Assembly: GCA_025617745.1 (NCBI GenBank)
Contig: CM046853.1
Location: 6,258,873 to 6,322,872, forward strand
DNA from: Heliocidaris erythrogramma
Taxonomy: Eukaryota > Echinodermata > Echinoidea > Camarodonta > Echinometridae
DNA length: 64,000 nucleotides
Direction: 5' to 3'
Shown here one piece after another: positions 48,048 through 60,182 of the stretch. The notes beneath the pieces were generated by a model that saw only the letters and a list, made by a program, of their open reading frames with translations, searched no databases and was not told where the DNA came from. Numbering within the stretch: position 1 is the stretch's first letter; every line of letters begins with the position of its first letter. The position numbers were made by a program, and so were the translations under genes.

Positions 48048-51000
48048 CTGTAAACATACAAACAAACACAAACTTGTTAATCACACTGACAGAGAAGAAA
48101 ACATTTTGTTGCTACTTTATTGGTCAATGTACAAATACTCACAGATTTTATATTTTTGTGGACTCGCATATATAGGCCTATGTCAGAGAAATTGTCCTGA
48201 AATTATTTTTAACCATTGAAAATGAAATGAAATGAATAAAATCTTCTTAAAGCATGGGATTGTTTGAACCAGAAAATAGAAAATATAACCAACAACAACA
48301 ACAAAAAATGCTGGAAACTACTTAGAATGAACAATACCAAGAAAAATACATTTAAATTTAGGAAATGGAGTCGAGACGAACCCACTTTCGCTGTATTTGA
48401 TACTCAACTACATTTTCTATCAAACTCGTTTGGCAGAGATACAGATAGAGATAAAGGGGAGAGGGGTGAGGTGTAGGGGAAGAGTTAGAGGTAGAGAGAG
48501 AAAGAGTCAGAGAGAGAGAGAGAGAGAGAGAGAGGTAGAGAGAGAGAGAGAGAGAGGGGGAGAGAGAGAAAGAGATAGAGGGAGAGAAGTGGTAAAGAAA
48601 ATCACGTTGCCTGATAGACGTGCCACAAAGAAGGGAATAAAAATGGAAGGTTATAGCCTGAAAAAAAGAGAGAAAGAGATATAGGGGGACATAGAGAGAG
48701 AGAGAGAGAGAGAGACATACAGACAAGCTTAGTCACGTAATGTTAAAATAAAATGTTAAAATGTCACCATTTAAAAATTAAGGATATCTCAATCATACAA
48801 GTTGAACATCATTTTGACTCACGTTATGCCCTTGGATGTAACATTTAACACTGTTACTGCAGTAGCGTAAACATGAGTGAAAAAACAACAACAAGTCACC
48901 AAAGTGGCTGACATAGGAAGGTTGTTATCTATTCATTATTCTGAAGGTTGATCATTTCTGAACCCTGTGATATGATGGTAATGTGTTTGAATGTGAGCCT
49001 TTTTATGAAAGGTATCCTCCCACCAAGGGATTACATCGTAAAAGTGCACTTGTATTTGAAAACAATGAGAGCGAGCTACCGTGACGATAAAAACACCGTC
49101 GACAAAACCCCCATGCAGGAAATCCAAGTTTGATGACGTTCAGTGTATAGACCTTAACACGATATTGCATCTTTTTATGCTCACATTTGTTCATAAACGC
49201 CTCATCCCTGTGAAGCCCCCTCTAAATCCTTTCTAAATTAAATATTTATAACAACCTATCGACGAGCGGTAGCGTAGCCTTTTTGCATTTAAGCGAATCT
49301 TGTCCGTTGATTCTTCTTTCACAAAGTAACAAATTGCTGCCAATTTAGATACCCAGTGTCTACCATGAAGGATAAATCATATCTGTGAATAGGAAAACGG
49401 CGGTGGGCAAAAGTAGGAGGGGGACTGTGGGCGAGTGAGTGAGAATACTATATTGCTGTTAAGATTGATGTAAGGCTTGTCTCCTTGGATATATTCCGTC
49501 AATCCCCGCGTCCAAATTGATCAAATGAATGATGGTGAGAGTTGATAGATATTAGAGGCTGGTAGGCCAGCTGAGATGCACTCAACCTATCCTCCTTAAA
49601 GATGAGAGATGTCAGCCGAAGAAGCCCGCCCGCCCGCCCCAGGGAATACATTTTTGTAAGCGAAAAGGAAGAATGTAAACTTCTATTTCCAACGTTATTC
49701 GCAATCAATTATTTTAAATATTTTCTCCTTCTGCAAGATACTGACAGACAAAATGACAATCTACATTTAAATCGAAAACAAAAGTATGACCGTTTCTAGT
49801 ATATAGCTTGGATATTGTTCTATATATAGGTAATGCGATTTGATTTGTAAAATAAGCCTCTATTAAGTCAGGGAAAAGTCACAAGACGGGCAAGATTGAA
49901 AGCTACAATAACATGACCTAAACAAATCAGGTTGCATGGATGTATGCCTGTGGAGGTTCATTCATGAAAAACAATGGCACACAGAACTGAATAGTAGTAG
50001 ACTCCCAAGACTTATCCGGATCTGAGATATAACAAATGATACAAGAAAATCTTTAGATATTACAATATCTTTGGATATCAATCGATTATTGGTTTCTAGA
50101 TGAGAATATGATATTGGTTCGTGATGATAGTAGTACCGGTGGATGTACATTCAAAAAGCTAGATACCAAAGAAGAGATTATCTTCTTAAGAATACTGTTA
50201 AATTTTCAATCACTTTTCCTTCAAAATGGAAATCACAAAAAACAAAAAATCCATTGTCGTGATTACTGTTATGCGGACTATCGAAATTGACATCCAAAAT
50301 GAGACTGGAAAAATCGTAAAAGATTCAGTATTTTATTAATATTGAAATGTTAAGTGGGATTACACAAAGAATCGAAATCCCCAAATAGAGCGCCTCCACT
50401 CTTTTGTCATGTCAAAGTGTACTTTCATCATCTGAAATGGTCATAAGTGTCTATTTGTCGTTTGGTGAGGATTGCTAAGTATGGTAATGGAGGGCAGATA
50501 ATTGAAAAGCTCCACCTACATGAGTGCTACTGCAATTCAGGCTTAATCAAAATTCGGATCTTCGTTAATCTATAGTCTAGCGATTGGAAATTCTCGACTA
50601 ACGACCTTTCGTGTTCGAGTGTTAAATGCTTGTGAGATCGCGCCAAACAATGCATGAAACAGATCATTAAAGCGGAATAAAGGCTAGTAAAACACAGACG
50701 AAAAAGAAAAGGTAACAATGAAAAATAAAGTAGTTTAAAGTGTAAAATTATAAAATCAATGTTGTATTTCAGAATGCTGTTTATCTTGACATAAAAGTCA
50801 ACAGAGCAAAAAAATCACAGCTTTTTTAAAGAAACAGGAGGGAAAACAAAATCATCACACCCTAAAAAATAACCTATTTATTCTTTATCGAAAACAAAAA
50901 AATTTACCTGACAGTATATCGTAAATACAATCAATAATGGTTGAAATTTTTAATTCTGTGAAAAAGAATGATTGAATCATGTAAACTAGTCTCCATATCC

Positions 51001-51060
51001 ACTAAGCACCATTATTAAGACTTGTGAAAATCTTAAAGTACATTCATGTGACAGATAATT

Positions 51061-51180
51061 ATGTGCAAGTACTTCAGCATTATTGTTGACAAGGACCTTT
51101 CCTGGAACTGCAAATGCACTCGTGATAAGCTTAAAGCATTACGTAATTACTTTATTATTTTGAGGACAGGAATACAACAC
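51061..51180 (+). mobile_element. Possible LINE reverse-transcriptase scrap
   Basis: Reads YFSIIVDKDLSWNCKCTRDK, then LKALRNYFIILRTG. This resembles the [YF]LGxxIDxxLSWxxH..KLxxxxxxLR block near the end of LINE reverse-transcriptase proteins. Short, with no clear continuation on either side. Could be chance. Confidence 0.35.
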
Positions 51181-52534
51181 ACGCATATACTTATAAATAA
51201 TAATGTTATACAACTAATGGCAATGAAGCAATGTATCATCATGACATGAATAATATCAAAATCATTATCAACAAAGGGATTGATGTAACTAAAGAGCACC
51301 TGTAATGTATAGGTGAAATCTTAATATAGGGAAACTATTGTACGATAGGCTATCCATCCATTTTCTAAATATAGAAGGTATAATTCATTTTTACGCAGTT
51401 GAAGAATAAACTGGACAAACATTTCGTTTGTTTTCCGTCACTCAAGATAACCTGCAGTACCATAGTGAAATGAGAGAATAATAGGTTCCCTATCTATTGA
51501 TAGCGAATAGTATTAAAATTATTAGCTTTATGATAATCATCAGAATTAAAGAAAGCCTTGAAAACGACCTTTGGTTTTAGGATAATGCGTAGGCTTTCCT
51601 TATATATAGGCTTTATGATTTTCCATACATTTACGTTCATGAAATAGACCATGGCGAAATATAGACGGTATTGTATTTTTCTAAGAATTCCCCAAAACTA
51701 TATCCCGATTTGTATGTCAATAACTTCCTATGATATTTTGAATACCTTAAGGTACACGAAATAACAAGACTTGTATATACATTGCCATACAGAACTCAAT
51801 ATTACCTACAAATATTTGCTTGTGAATTACAGAAGGACATACGTCACTATTACGTCACAGCCCCATCCACAAAACCTTTCTGCTTATCGTCATTAGAGAT
51901 TAGCTCTTGAATAAATGAGTGGACAATAGTGGAATATTTGTAGCTAATGGCAGAATGAGCCATGTCTCTACACATCATCAAAAGAGAAGTAAAGTGGGAA
52001 AGAGCGATGAAAAACTGGCGCCATGAGGGTATACCTTTCTAGTGTGTAATATTGACAGCCATATTAGGATGTCCGAGTTATTTCAGGATAGATGTGTTTT
52101 TTATAAGAAAATACTTTCCGCTATGCTGACGGCTTATGGAGGTTTGATTGAGAATTTCAATTTGTCATACCAACCAGAAATCCATATCAAATGCGGATTT
52201 TTCGTGTAGATGAGCAATATCAAGTGCGCACTATTGTTGCCGATTTTTTACTGAACGGGTAGATAGACCGTTATTGATATCATGAAAAAACACGGCTATG
52301 AAATATTGCTTTACAATAGTGATATCAATGTACTCTTGGCTAGAAAGCAAAAGTCTGATGTCGAATGGATGTAAAGTCAGGAAATTGGGTGAAGGCCTTT
52401 GAAATGACTAAACTCTAATCATCAACTATATATCATCGTTAATTGGTTTGACTCGTTTATAGACAATTTTCTAAATAAGATTGGTATTATGAACAAAAAG
52501 CTGGCGTTTTAATGACCGTAATGCATAGCAGATC

Positions 52535-52745
52535 ACGGAGGCGCCATGGCGCGGTGGTAAAGCAGTGGTCTCTGGAGGACCCGAGTTGGAAATCAAGTGG
52601 ATGCCCTAGTGCCCCTTGGTAAGGCATTAATCCTCATTACCAAGTCCCTCGGAGAGGACTTAAAGCCGTCAGTTCCCCGGTTGCTTTCTTACAAGCATAC
52701 AATGCTTTCTTAGCAGTCAGGTAAAATAAACCATCATAAGAACTT
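52535..52745 (+). mobile_element. tRNA-derived SINE
   Basis: Starts near GGAGGCGCCATGGCGCGGTGG with an A-box-like TGGCGCGGTGGTAAAGC and a decayed B box (GAGTTGGAAATC at about 52583). A body follows with TAAGGCATTAATCCTCATTAC, CCTCGGAGAGGACTTAAAG and CCCCGGTTGC. It ends in GTAAAATAAACC. The layout (pol III head, conserved body, AT-rich tail) is that of a SINE. Not coding. No target duplication confirmed. Confidence 0.65.
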
Positions 52746-52923
52746 TCTGTGTATCAAGTGCAACATGTCCACATCTACCACAGATCGTGTAGTGTGGTAG
52801 GAAAAAACTGTTTTATATGTCAAGGTTATCTAAAAGTAAAAAGAAAAATGTTATCGGAGTTAGATATTACAGAATAAAAGGAACAAAGGCCACAAAATTG
52901 CCCATGAAAACGTGAATCATCGG

Positions 52924-53060
52924 GCCCCGTTGCATAAAACTTACCATTAATGGTAACTCCCATGGAAACCTTGATTTTGATTGGCTGTTGAGTGATTTTA
53001 CCATGGTAGTTACCATTGATAGCAGAGTTACCATTAATTGAAGTTTTATGCAACGGGGCT
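52924..53060. mobile_element. Hairpin MITE, about 137 bp, GCCCCGTTGCATAAAACTT type
   Basis: Left GCCCCGTTGCATAAAACTT, right the inverse of AGCCCCGTTGCATAAAACTT. Several ACCATTAATGGTAAC and TTACCATGGTAG palindromic blocks lie inside, with an inner GATTGGCTGTTGAG. The motif pattern matches the MITEs at 22.1 and 54.1 kb. Confidence 0.8.
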
Positions 53061-53379
53061 GAAAGTCCTGTAAGTATATTCGTTTCAGAAAAAGACTGTT
53101 GTTGAAATGCAACAGGTTGATTTTAAGATGATAATTATCTAAGAGCAAAAAATATACATGCAAATTGATTTGACATCTATTTATGCTAACCCAAAGAATT
53201 GCCACTAGTTTGAAATGTCTAAAAATAAATGCCAATGATTTATTCTAATTTCAAGAAAGACAAGATTTTGTGGATGAGTCCATTGTTCATTTTTTAGCTC
53301 TTCTTCCTAGCATTCAAAATATTTTTAGGCCTATATTTTTATTGTCCGTCTTGTCTAGATTTTTTTTTTGTCTCCCTTC

Positions 53380-55050
53380 CTTTATTTTATTTGTTCATTA
53401 ATTTTCATTTAGTCATTTTATTCAAGCACGGGTGACTACCTCAGACCAAAGACTGTTCTTCCGTAGGCCCGTGCATCCATAAAAAACATACGTTATATAC
53501 ACAAAAATACAACATATATATACAAATATACAAAACAATAATAATGCATGGATTTAAAAGAGAATAGAGAATAACAACAATACATATACACAAGTTAAAA
53601 CTAAAACAAAAGAAAAAAATGTGTAAATATTTTCACTAATTAATGTCTCTTGTTTCCATGTACTTATTCAGTTTACGTTTGAAATTCACATAAAATGATT
53701 CACCTTTGAGTTCTTGCGTGATTGAGTTCCAACATTTAGCACCGAAATAATTGAAACTTTTTTCTTAAAACACACATAAGACGATTCACCTTTGAGTTCT
53801 TGCGTGATTGAGTTCCAACATTGAGCACCGAAATAATTGAAACTTTTTTTTCTTAAAACATGTTCTTAAGTTTGGCAATGAAAAATTGTTTCTTATGTTA
53901 TAGTTGGACCTTTTAAATTCAATATATATTTAACAAATACTTTGGACAAATACGATTTGCAATTTTGTAAATCATATAAAGCGTATGCTTGTTTCTTCTT
54001 ATATATAACAAATCAACTTTCAGCTGCTGGTACAGAAGATTTGAAGAATACCTAGAGTCAACTTGTAGTACAGGGGAGCGTTTCATCAAGCATATTGTCA
54101 GTGATTTTCACCGACAACTGTTATAAGCTACTGAAATCCTTGCATCTGATTGGTTGAGAGCAAATTTGTCGGTGAAAATCACTGACAAAACGCTTGATGA
54201 AACGCTCCCCAGTTCCAAGGGCTCTAGTTTGAAGTACCTGAACCTTCTTTACAGAACTTTTTTTAAAAATATTTTTCCAGACTACGTCGCAATAGTCTAA
54301 TTTACTTTGAAATACTGTTTTATAAAACAAGAGTGCAATATTCTGAGATATATATTTCCTTATCCTTTTGAGGAGGTACAGTTTTTTTTTATAACATCAT
54401 TTCTCAAAATATTAATATGCTTAACCCAATCGAGATATTGATCAATATATATACCTAAATAATTTATTTGCAATGGTTTATCTGTTTGAGCTTTATGTCA
54501 CTGATATATACATTAAGTGTTCTATCTTTCACTTTGGCTTTTGGTCCAATGAGCATGACTTCACATTTTTTAGCATTTAAACATAATCTGTTTGCATTCA
54601 ACCATTTTGAATAACGTACAAGATCAGCATTAATTACATTCTCAATAACTCATGTGGTTTTACCAGGGTAATAAATACAGGTGTCGTCTGCTTATAACGA
54701 TATATTACACTTTTTATACAATTGGTTAGATCATTTACATAAATGGCAAAAAGGAGGGGGCCTAAATTGGCTCCCTGTGGAATTCCACAATTTACATTTG
54801 ATTCATTTGATCTTACACTATTTACTATTTACTGTCTATTAGTCAGGTAGTTGAGAAACTACGCAGCACACTTTTATCTAGTCCAGTCAATTATTACTAA
54901 CAATATTGAAATTGGTCTATAATTTCCCATTTCTGATATCTTGCCACTGTTGAATACAGGTATTTTTTTAGAACTTTATAACTGAGTCGGTATTTTCCTG
55001 TTTGTATCGTTAGTTTGAAAATATGCTAAGGTTTTGTTCATTCGTCTGCA
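53380..55050 (-). mobile_element. Decayed 5'-truncated LINE (reverse transcriptase)
   Basis: Pieces in order on the minus strand: PVFNSGKISEMGNYRPISIL (about 54900), then GIPQGANLGPLLFAIYVNDL (about 54730-54790). Next is a catalytic ADDT in another frame with a stop replacing the preceding residue, then SKLDYCDVVWKNIFKKSSVK (about 54270). The end of the protein is GAKCWNSITQELKG..NKYMETRDIN with a TAG at 53636. A 3' UTR with ACGGAAGAACAGTCTTTGG follows. The sequence has several stops and frameshifts and is dead. The type (RT with a C-terminal WNSLP-like block) fits the CR1/Rex/jockey side of LINEs. An 86-bp tandem duplication lies at about 53697-53868. Confidence 0.85.
54073..54210. mobile_element. 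Hairpin MITE, 138 bp, inserted into the LINE
   Basis: Ends GGGGAGCGTTTCATCAAGC and its inverse GCTTGATGAAACGCTCCCC. Inner arms match as well (TTGTCAGTGATTTTCACCGAC against GTCGGTGAAAATCACTGACAA). Inner CTGATTGGTTGAGAG. LINE protein sequence continues on both sides (VLQTRAL on the upstream side, LYQQLKVDLLYIRRNKH on the downstream side), so this element landed in the LINE. Confidence 0.85.
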
Positions 55051-57082
55051 AATGTATGTTTATCTTTTTGTTTAGGGTATGTCATTCCTCAAACTCGCTC
55101 GCTCTCTCTCTCTCTGCTCTCCATTCCATCTCGTTTCAAACTTTACATTTATTTTATTAATGAAAAACTGCAAAGCTATTTTGTCAGTATTACAAATGCT
55201 GTAAAACCCATTCCTATTTCGATACATCCATTCATATAATAGATCTGAATAATGTTGTAAAATAGGCAAAATAGCACATACAAGAAGATATTGCATGATA
55301 CAAAATTAATGACAATATGAAAGCATGATCTGAATAAAAGAAAGATGAATTCACTTGATTCATCGGTATCTTACTGCGTTATCGTTGGGGATCTTGATAT
55401 GATTTGTTTTTAATTCAATAAAACTTGAATTATGTTGAGAAATTATGAATTATGAAAAACTTTAAACCGTTTTTGAGATGTTTGCGTTCGGAAAAATTGA
55501 CAAAATATATATTCCTCGGAGACACAGTATGGTATGAAAACATATCACAAGTCAAGTCAAGTCATTTAGTAATGGATATTCCTAGGATTATTAAATGTAA
55601 ATTAACTTTATGCGTTTAATTTTCGTGGGATTATAGTCTTTTGATAAGCGTTGAAAGCAACACCATGAAAGAGGTTTCCAAGCCGTTCAGAGACTCTCAA
55701 GCCCCGGCAGTCAACTGTAGAGACAAACAGGGGTAATGCATCAGTGCCTTCAATCATCAACAGAAAGAGGAGAATGAGTAGGAGGAGGAAGAGGAGAAGG
55801 AGGAAGAGAAGGAGGAGGGAGTGGAGGAGATAATGGAATAAAAGAGAGACCGCTCCCTGAAGGTTACGTAGATGGACTGCATTGTTCGCGTTTCCAATAT
55901 ACGCGGTCACTCAAATGAAATATCTCGTCAAGCAATGCTAATTATAGGTCATGGAAAGTCATAATCGTATTGTGAAAAAGTTTCTACTTCATCGAAAGAA
56001 TGGGGACGATAGCATGTAATCATTGGATATCTAAGCTTGACTAATCGCGTGTCGTATGGTTGATTAATGTGTTGAAATGCTAGCCACTGGTTTCTCATGT
56101 CAGCGGTGTGGGGGCGTCATCCGACCAGAACCATGGTCTGATGTCGGTTGAGACCAGGAGTAGAGACCCGAGGTGGGATTCCATCATTTACAGAGGTGTA
56201 AGAAATCACCACCAACCAATCTTTCATTCCACCGAAATAATAATTGGACTGAGTTTGATTACATGAGCGCGTGAAAAGCGTCGGGAACTTAAGCCTAGCG
56301 ATGCAGGGGACGCCAATGAAATCATATGTGGGTCAGATCATGCCAAATAATCCTCATGTTATCTCCTGATTAACTTCTCGTTGGCCCCACTTTCTCTACT
56401 CCTCGACTCGCAGGTGCGTATCATTCTTCAAGACATAGACGGTCTCCATTTATATCGACTATACCGCAAGACCGTCCTGTCTCTTGGGATAAAAACCTCG
56501 GAAAAACAGTCTTATTGATGATACTACTATTTCAGCATGACCCGACTTTCCGATTCAGCAAAAGAAGTCAGATTCTCTTTTACAGATGCACTTATATTTC
56601 TAGCGCAGTACCAGTTGTATTTCCTTTACTTCAATCTCCCGAGGGGATGAACAGAAAGAGCTTATAAATTGAAGATAAGCTGTTCAAAGACAGTTTTTAG
56701 AATGGTAGCGACACTGGCGATTTAAAGCACTAAGATGGCATGAAATGTGACGATAGATTGAGAGCAGAATAGTGGCTGTGTTTACAGAGCCTAGACCGTC
56801 CCTCGTCATCAGGAGAATTCGATACTGCAAGCTATGCTTCCTGCACACTTCAACTACCATTATACCATCACGTACTACCTAAACCATATTACCCAACATG
56901 GACACGGGAAAATATGAACTTTCCCTAGCTAGAATATGATATAACACGTGTCGGCACGTACATAGAAAATCGTTGTTTAAAGGATAGATCTACGAGACCA
57001 ATATACTTGCTTCCAAGATTATTCCATAGGGTAATTATAATCATCAATATTAATATTTTCAATATACCATATATTTTACAAC

Positions 57083-57113
<31 letters not shown>

Positions 57114-58869
57114 CTGATATTGTTTTGATTAATTTTTTTCAAATCGAAATTCATTTTTAAGATAATAAAGATTGATTTTTCGAAAGGATTTTTTTTTTTA
57201 CATTTTCTTGAATTACAACATCCTCATATCATTAAAATGATCCCAAGGTGATTTTTTGGACCAGACCGAAAGACCACTTCCTGGACCACTTTTGTATTCA
57301 CACTCACCTTAGAACGGTTCTTGAGGAAGGGGTCTTAATTAGATCGCTCTCACGAAGTGAGTGTGAATGATTGAGGTCTGAATGACATTAGAATAATGAA
57401 GCTGTAATACATGACCATATCAAGAGCTTTCTTTTTTTTTTTTTTACCAAGATCGTGTTAAATTCAGCCTTTAAAACCCCAATGAAAACTAATAAGCTCA
57501 GTGGAATAGAGACTGTTGTGCCACTTATTACGAGAAAAGCTGAGTCTGTGTGAGTCGCATATAACCATCAAATATGTCCGATATTATCTTTCATTTAATC
57601 TTAGTCATAGCCATTAATGACAATTACAACCTGACACCTTTTCCCTAGAGGCTTCAGTGAATGGTGATGAGCGACACGCAGGGTGCCCTTTAGTGAATTT
57701 TAATTTCTTTATGGTCTGTATATTTATATGTTATAAATGTTTCCTATAATTATGTTTAAAGGATCGCAAGCAGGTTTTTTTTCCATCTTAGTGAGTTTTC
57801 TCAAATAAAACACCGATAAGACAACAACTGTAATGTATTCACTGGAAGCCGTTCTTATCTGCACCCCTCAGATACGAAAATGAAAATAGACATCCTTAAA
57901 CGAAAAGATACTAAAGAGAGAAATGGGAATAAGTCATGGTATCTGGGTTTAAAAAGGGGACAAGTGACCCAGAGATATCATGGTCACTTATATATTTTTA
58001 TTGCTGATTGACCGTGTTATAATCCCACCAGCGAGAATAGGAATAAAGGGAAATTGGTATTCCCCCAGTATTCTTCATTAATCTACATTTCTTGTTCTAT
58101 AATGGAGCGGAAACACGACGATTTCGAGTCCAAGGGCACCCAGTTCTCTAAAAACAAATTTATTGGATAAAATGACCAGAGCGCCTGCCACGGCATATAG
58201 CGTTCGCAAAATGTCGTCACAAATCTGTTGACATATTTTCCAGAAAAAAGAATGGTCAGGTGTGTCTTTCTATTTGCAAGAGAGGGACGTTTGGTTTTGT
58301 TGAAGAAGTACAATATGGAACTAGAGCTTTGTTTTATACGTCAGAAGGTTCAACTATAATCTTAGCATAATAAAAAATGTAGAATTTTGTAATACGGTAA
58401 TACGAGTGTCTACAAAGAGGCTCATAAAAATAACCTAGCATTTTAGCAAGGATTCTGACAGATAATTTCATATTTCACGAATTCAAGGAAATCGTCACGT
58501 CTTCGGAGTATTCAGAAATGTTTAGGCAGTGCCTGCCGTAAACATGCAGCTTATAATGTCTCTCCTAATCATACATATGCCCTTTTTGTCGGTTAACCCT
58601 TCACTCAATTTGTCGATTACAATTTTCCCTGATACATGAAGGTATATATAGAGAGAGATGGTTAAAAGACATAGGGAAGGTCAACTCAAGAAAATATCGT
58701 CAATGAATTACACGCGCGTGCCGAACTTTAAGAGGATTACTTCGTCGTCTATACTGCGAGTCGGTATGGAATATGAACGATGAAGGCTGCGTTTCTTAGA
58801 TCATCTGTATTAACCGTTCCAAGTCGATAAAATATTGGAGTGTTTGATGAGAACGAAAGAGAAAGAGAA

Positions 58870-58901
<32 letters not shown>

Positions 58902-59971
58902 GGGGGGTCCTCGTGCAGTAAGATGATGTAGGATAATGAATGCTACACAGAGTGCATTTGGTTCTCACTCCATTGTCCGAAAAAACACCATTACAACCAA
59001 TTTTTGAATGATTAAATTGCGGGACATTATCACTGCTAACATGGCTGAAAAAGGCTCATCTGAATATATAGGATCAACATCAACATTTTCCCCTTTTCAA
59101 TCTCTCTCTCAGTCGTTTATCCATCCTCCCCTCCCCCACACTTGATCTCTCTTATTCTCTGACTCTCTCTCTCTCTCTTTATGTATCACTCTATGTCACA
59201 TCCATACACGCACATCCACACTGTCATCTTCATTCTCTCCTGGTTTTTTCAATGCCTTTATCACCTCCAAAGGCGTTGAAGGTTGAAGGATAATAGAAGA
59301 CGGATCGCAATTATATATCGCATCGTTGTTGATCAACTGTCAATATTGACTGCTATTTAACAAAACGGAAGCACATTGATACTTCACCTAACCTGACTGG
59401 AAGGTGAAATATCAAAATGCATGACATGAACAATAGTATGTTTATACTTGCCTAACAAACCTGCCATTCAACAAGTATATGTTGGGAAATAGTATGCAAT
59501 GTATTTTTCTAACCGTTGCGTGAAATGTGCCTTGAAGACAAAATGATAAGAAGATGAGGTAGGTGATAGAATTGAAGGATTAACGATGGAAAGGAAAATA
59601 TGTGTTCAAATAATGGGTGAAGGAATGATGAGGGTAGTGGAGGGTAAAACAAGGCATGTTTAAAGGTATGCAAATGAATGAAATTATGGAACCTGCAAAG
59701 CAACGTCAGTTTGAACCAAAAACAATTTTCAAAAATTCAGCTTAAACTTACTACACACTATGCACTAAAATTGTTGGAAATAATCTTTTAAAAAAACCCA
59801 CTTGCCTTCTTTTAAACTATAGAAGCAAGTAGAGCCCTGAAAAAATAAATTCTACTTGTAATTTCGAGGGGCCTAAAGTAAAGTATGGTATAGTCTATAT
59901 TCTACAACACAGTCATGCTAAATGAAAATATCGCATTCGCTTTCTAATTGTTGGTATTGACGGTGACTAAC

Positions 59972-60182
59972 CTTATGGTCAAGTTTTCCATGACATCTGG
60001 GTTCTTTTCCAGTTCCTCTTTGAGTTCCTCAAAACTGATGGCGCCACTGCCGTCGGTGTCGGCTGCTTCAAACAGTGCCGACGTCAAGGCGTCAATGGTT
60101 GCCTCACTGATGGTCATTGAACTTTCATGTAAACATGCTCTTAATACCACTTTCAGCTCCTCATGATCTATTGCACCGTTAC
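59972..60182 (-). CDS. NOX5: NOX5 exon: end of EF-hand 3 and EF-hand 4
   Basis: Starts with two bases of a split Gly codon (acceptor TTGCTTAG) and ends in phase 2 (ATAAG/GTTAGT). Reads (G)NGAIDHEELKVVLRACL, HESSMTISEATIDALTSALF, EAADTDGSGAISFEELKEEL, EKNPDVMENLTIS. The loop DTDGSGAISFEE is a canonical calcium-binding EF-hand. NGAIDHEE is the second half of the previous EF loop. Human NOX5 reads GSIDPDELRTVLQSCLRES and ADADGNGAITFEELRDEL here. Confidence 0.97.

Larger units (their letters stand above)
48048..59971 (-). other. NOX5 intron, 11.9 kb, richest in mobile elements
   Basis: Phase-2 intron with a GTTAGT donor. Holds GA-rich tracts (48430-48720), a possible LINE scrap at about 51061-51180, a tRNA-derived SINE (52.54 kb), a MITE (52.92 kb) and a LINE with a MITE inside (53.4-55.0 kb). 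Further on come a TA tract (57085-57107) and (GA)n-G18 (58870-58907). 55.1-59.9 kb shows no supported gene. Confidence 0.6.

Noticed and set aside
57297-57370. Small inverted pair CACACTCAC / GTGAGTGTG
   Set aside because: Arms of only about 9-15 bp with no element ends; too weak to call.
58083-58313. Minus-strand frame of 76 codons
   Set aside because: Ordinary-looking composition but no motif, no splice context and no match I can name; likely chance.
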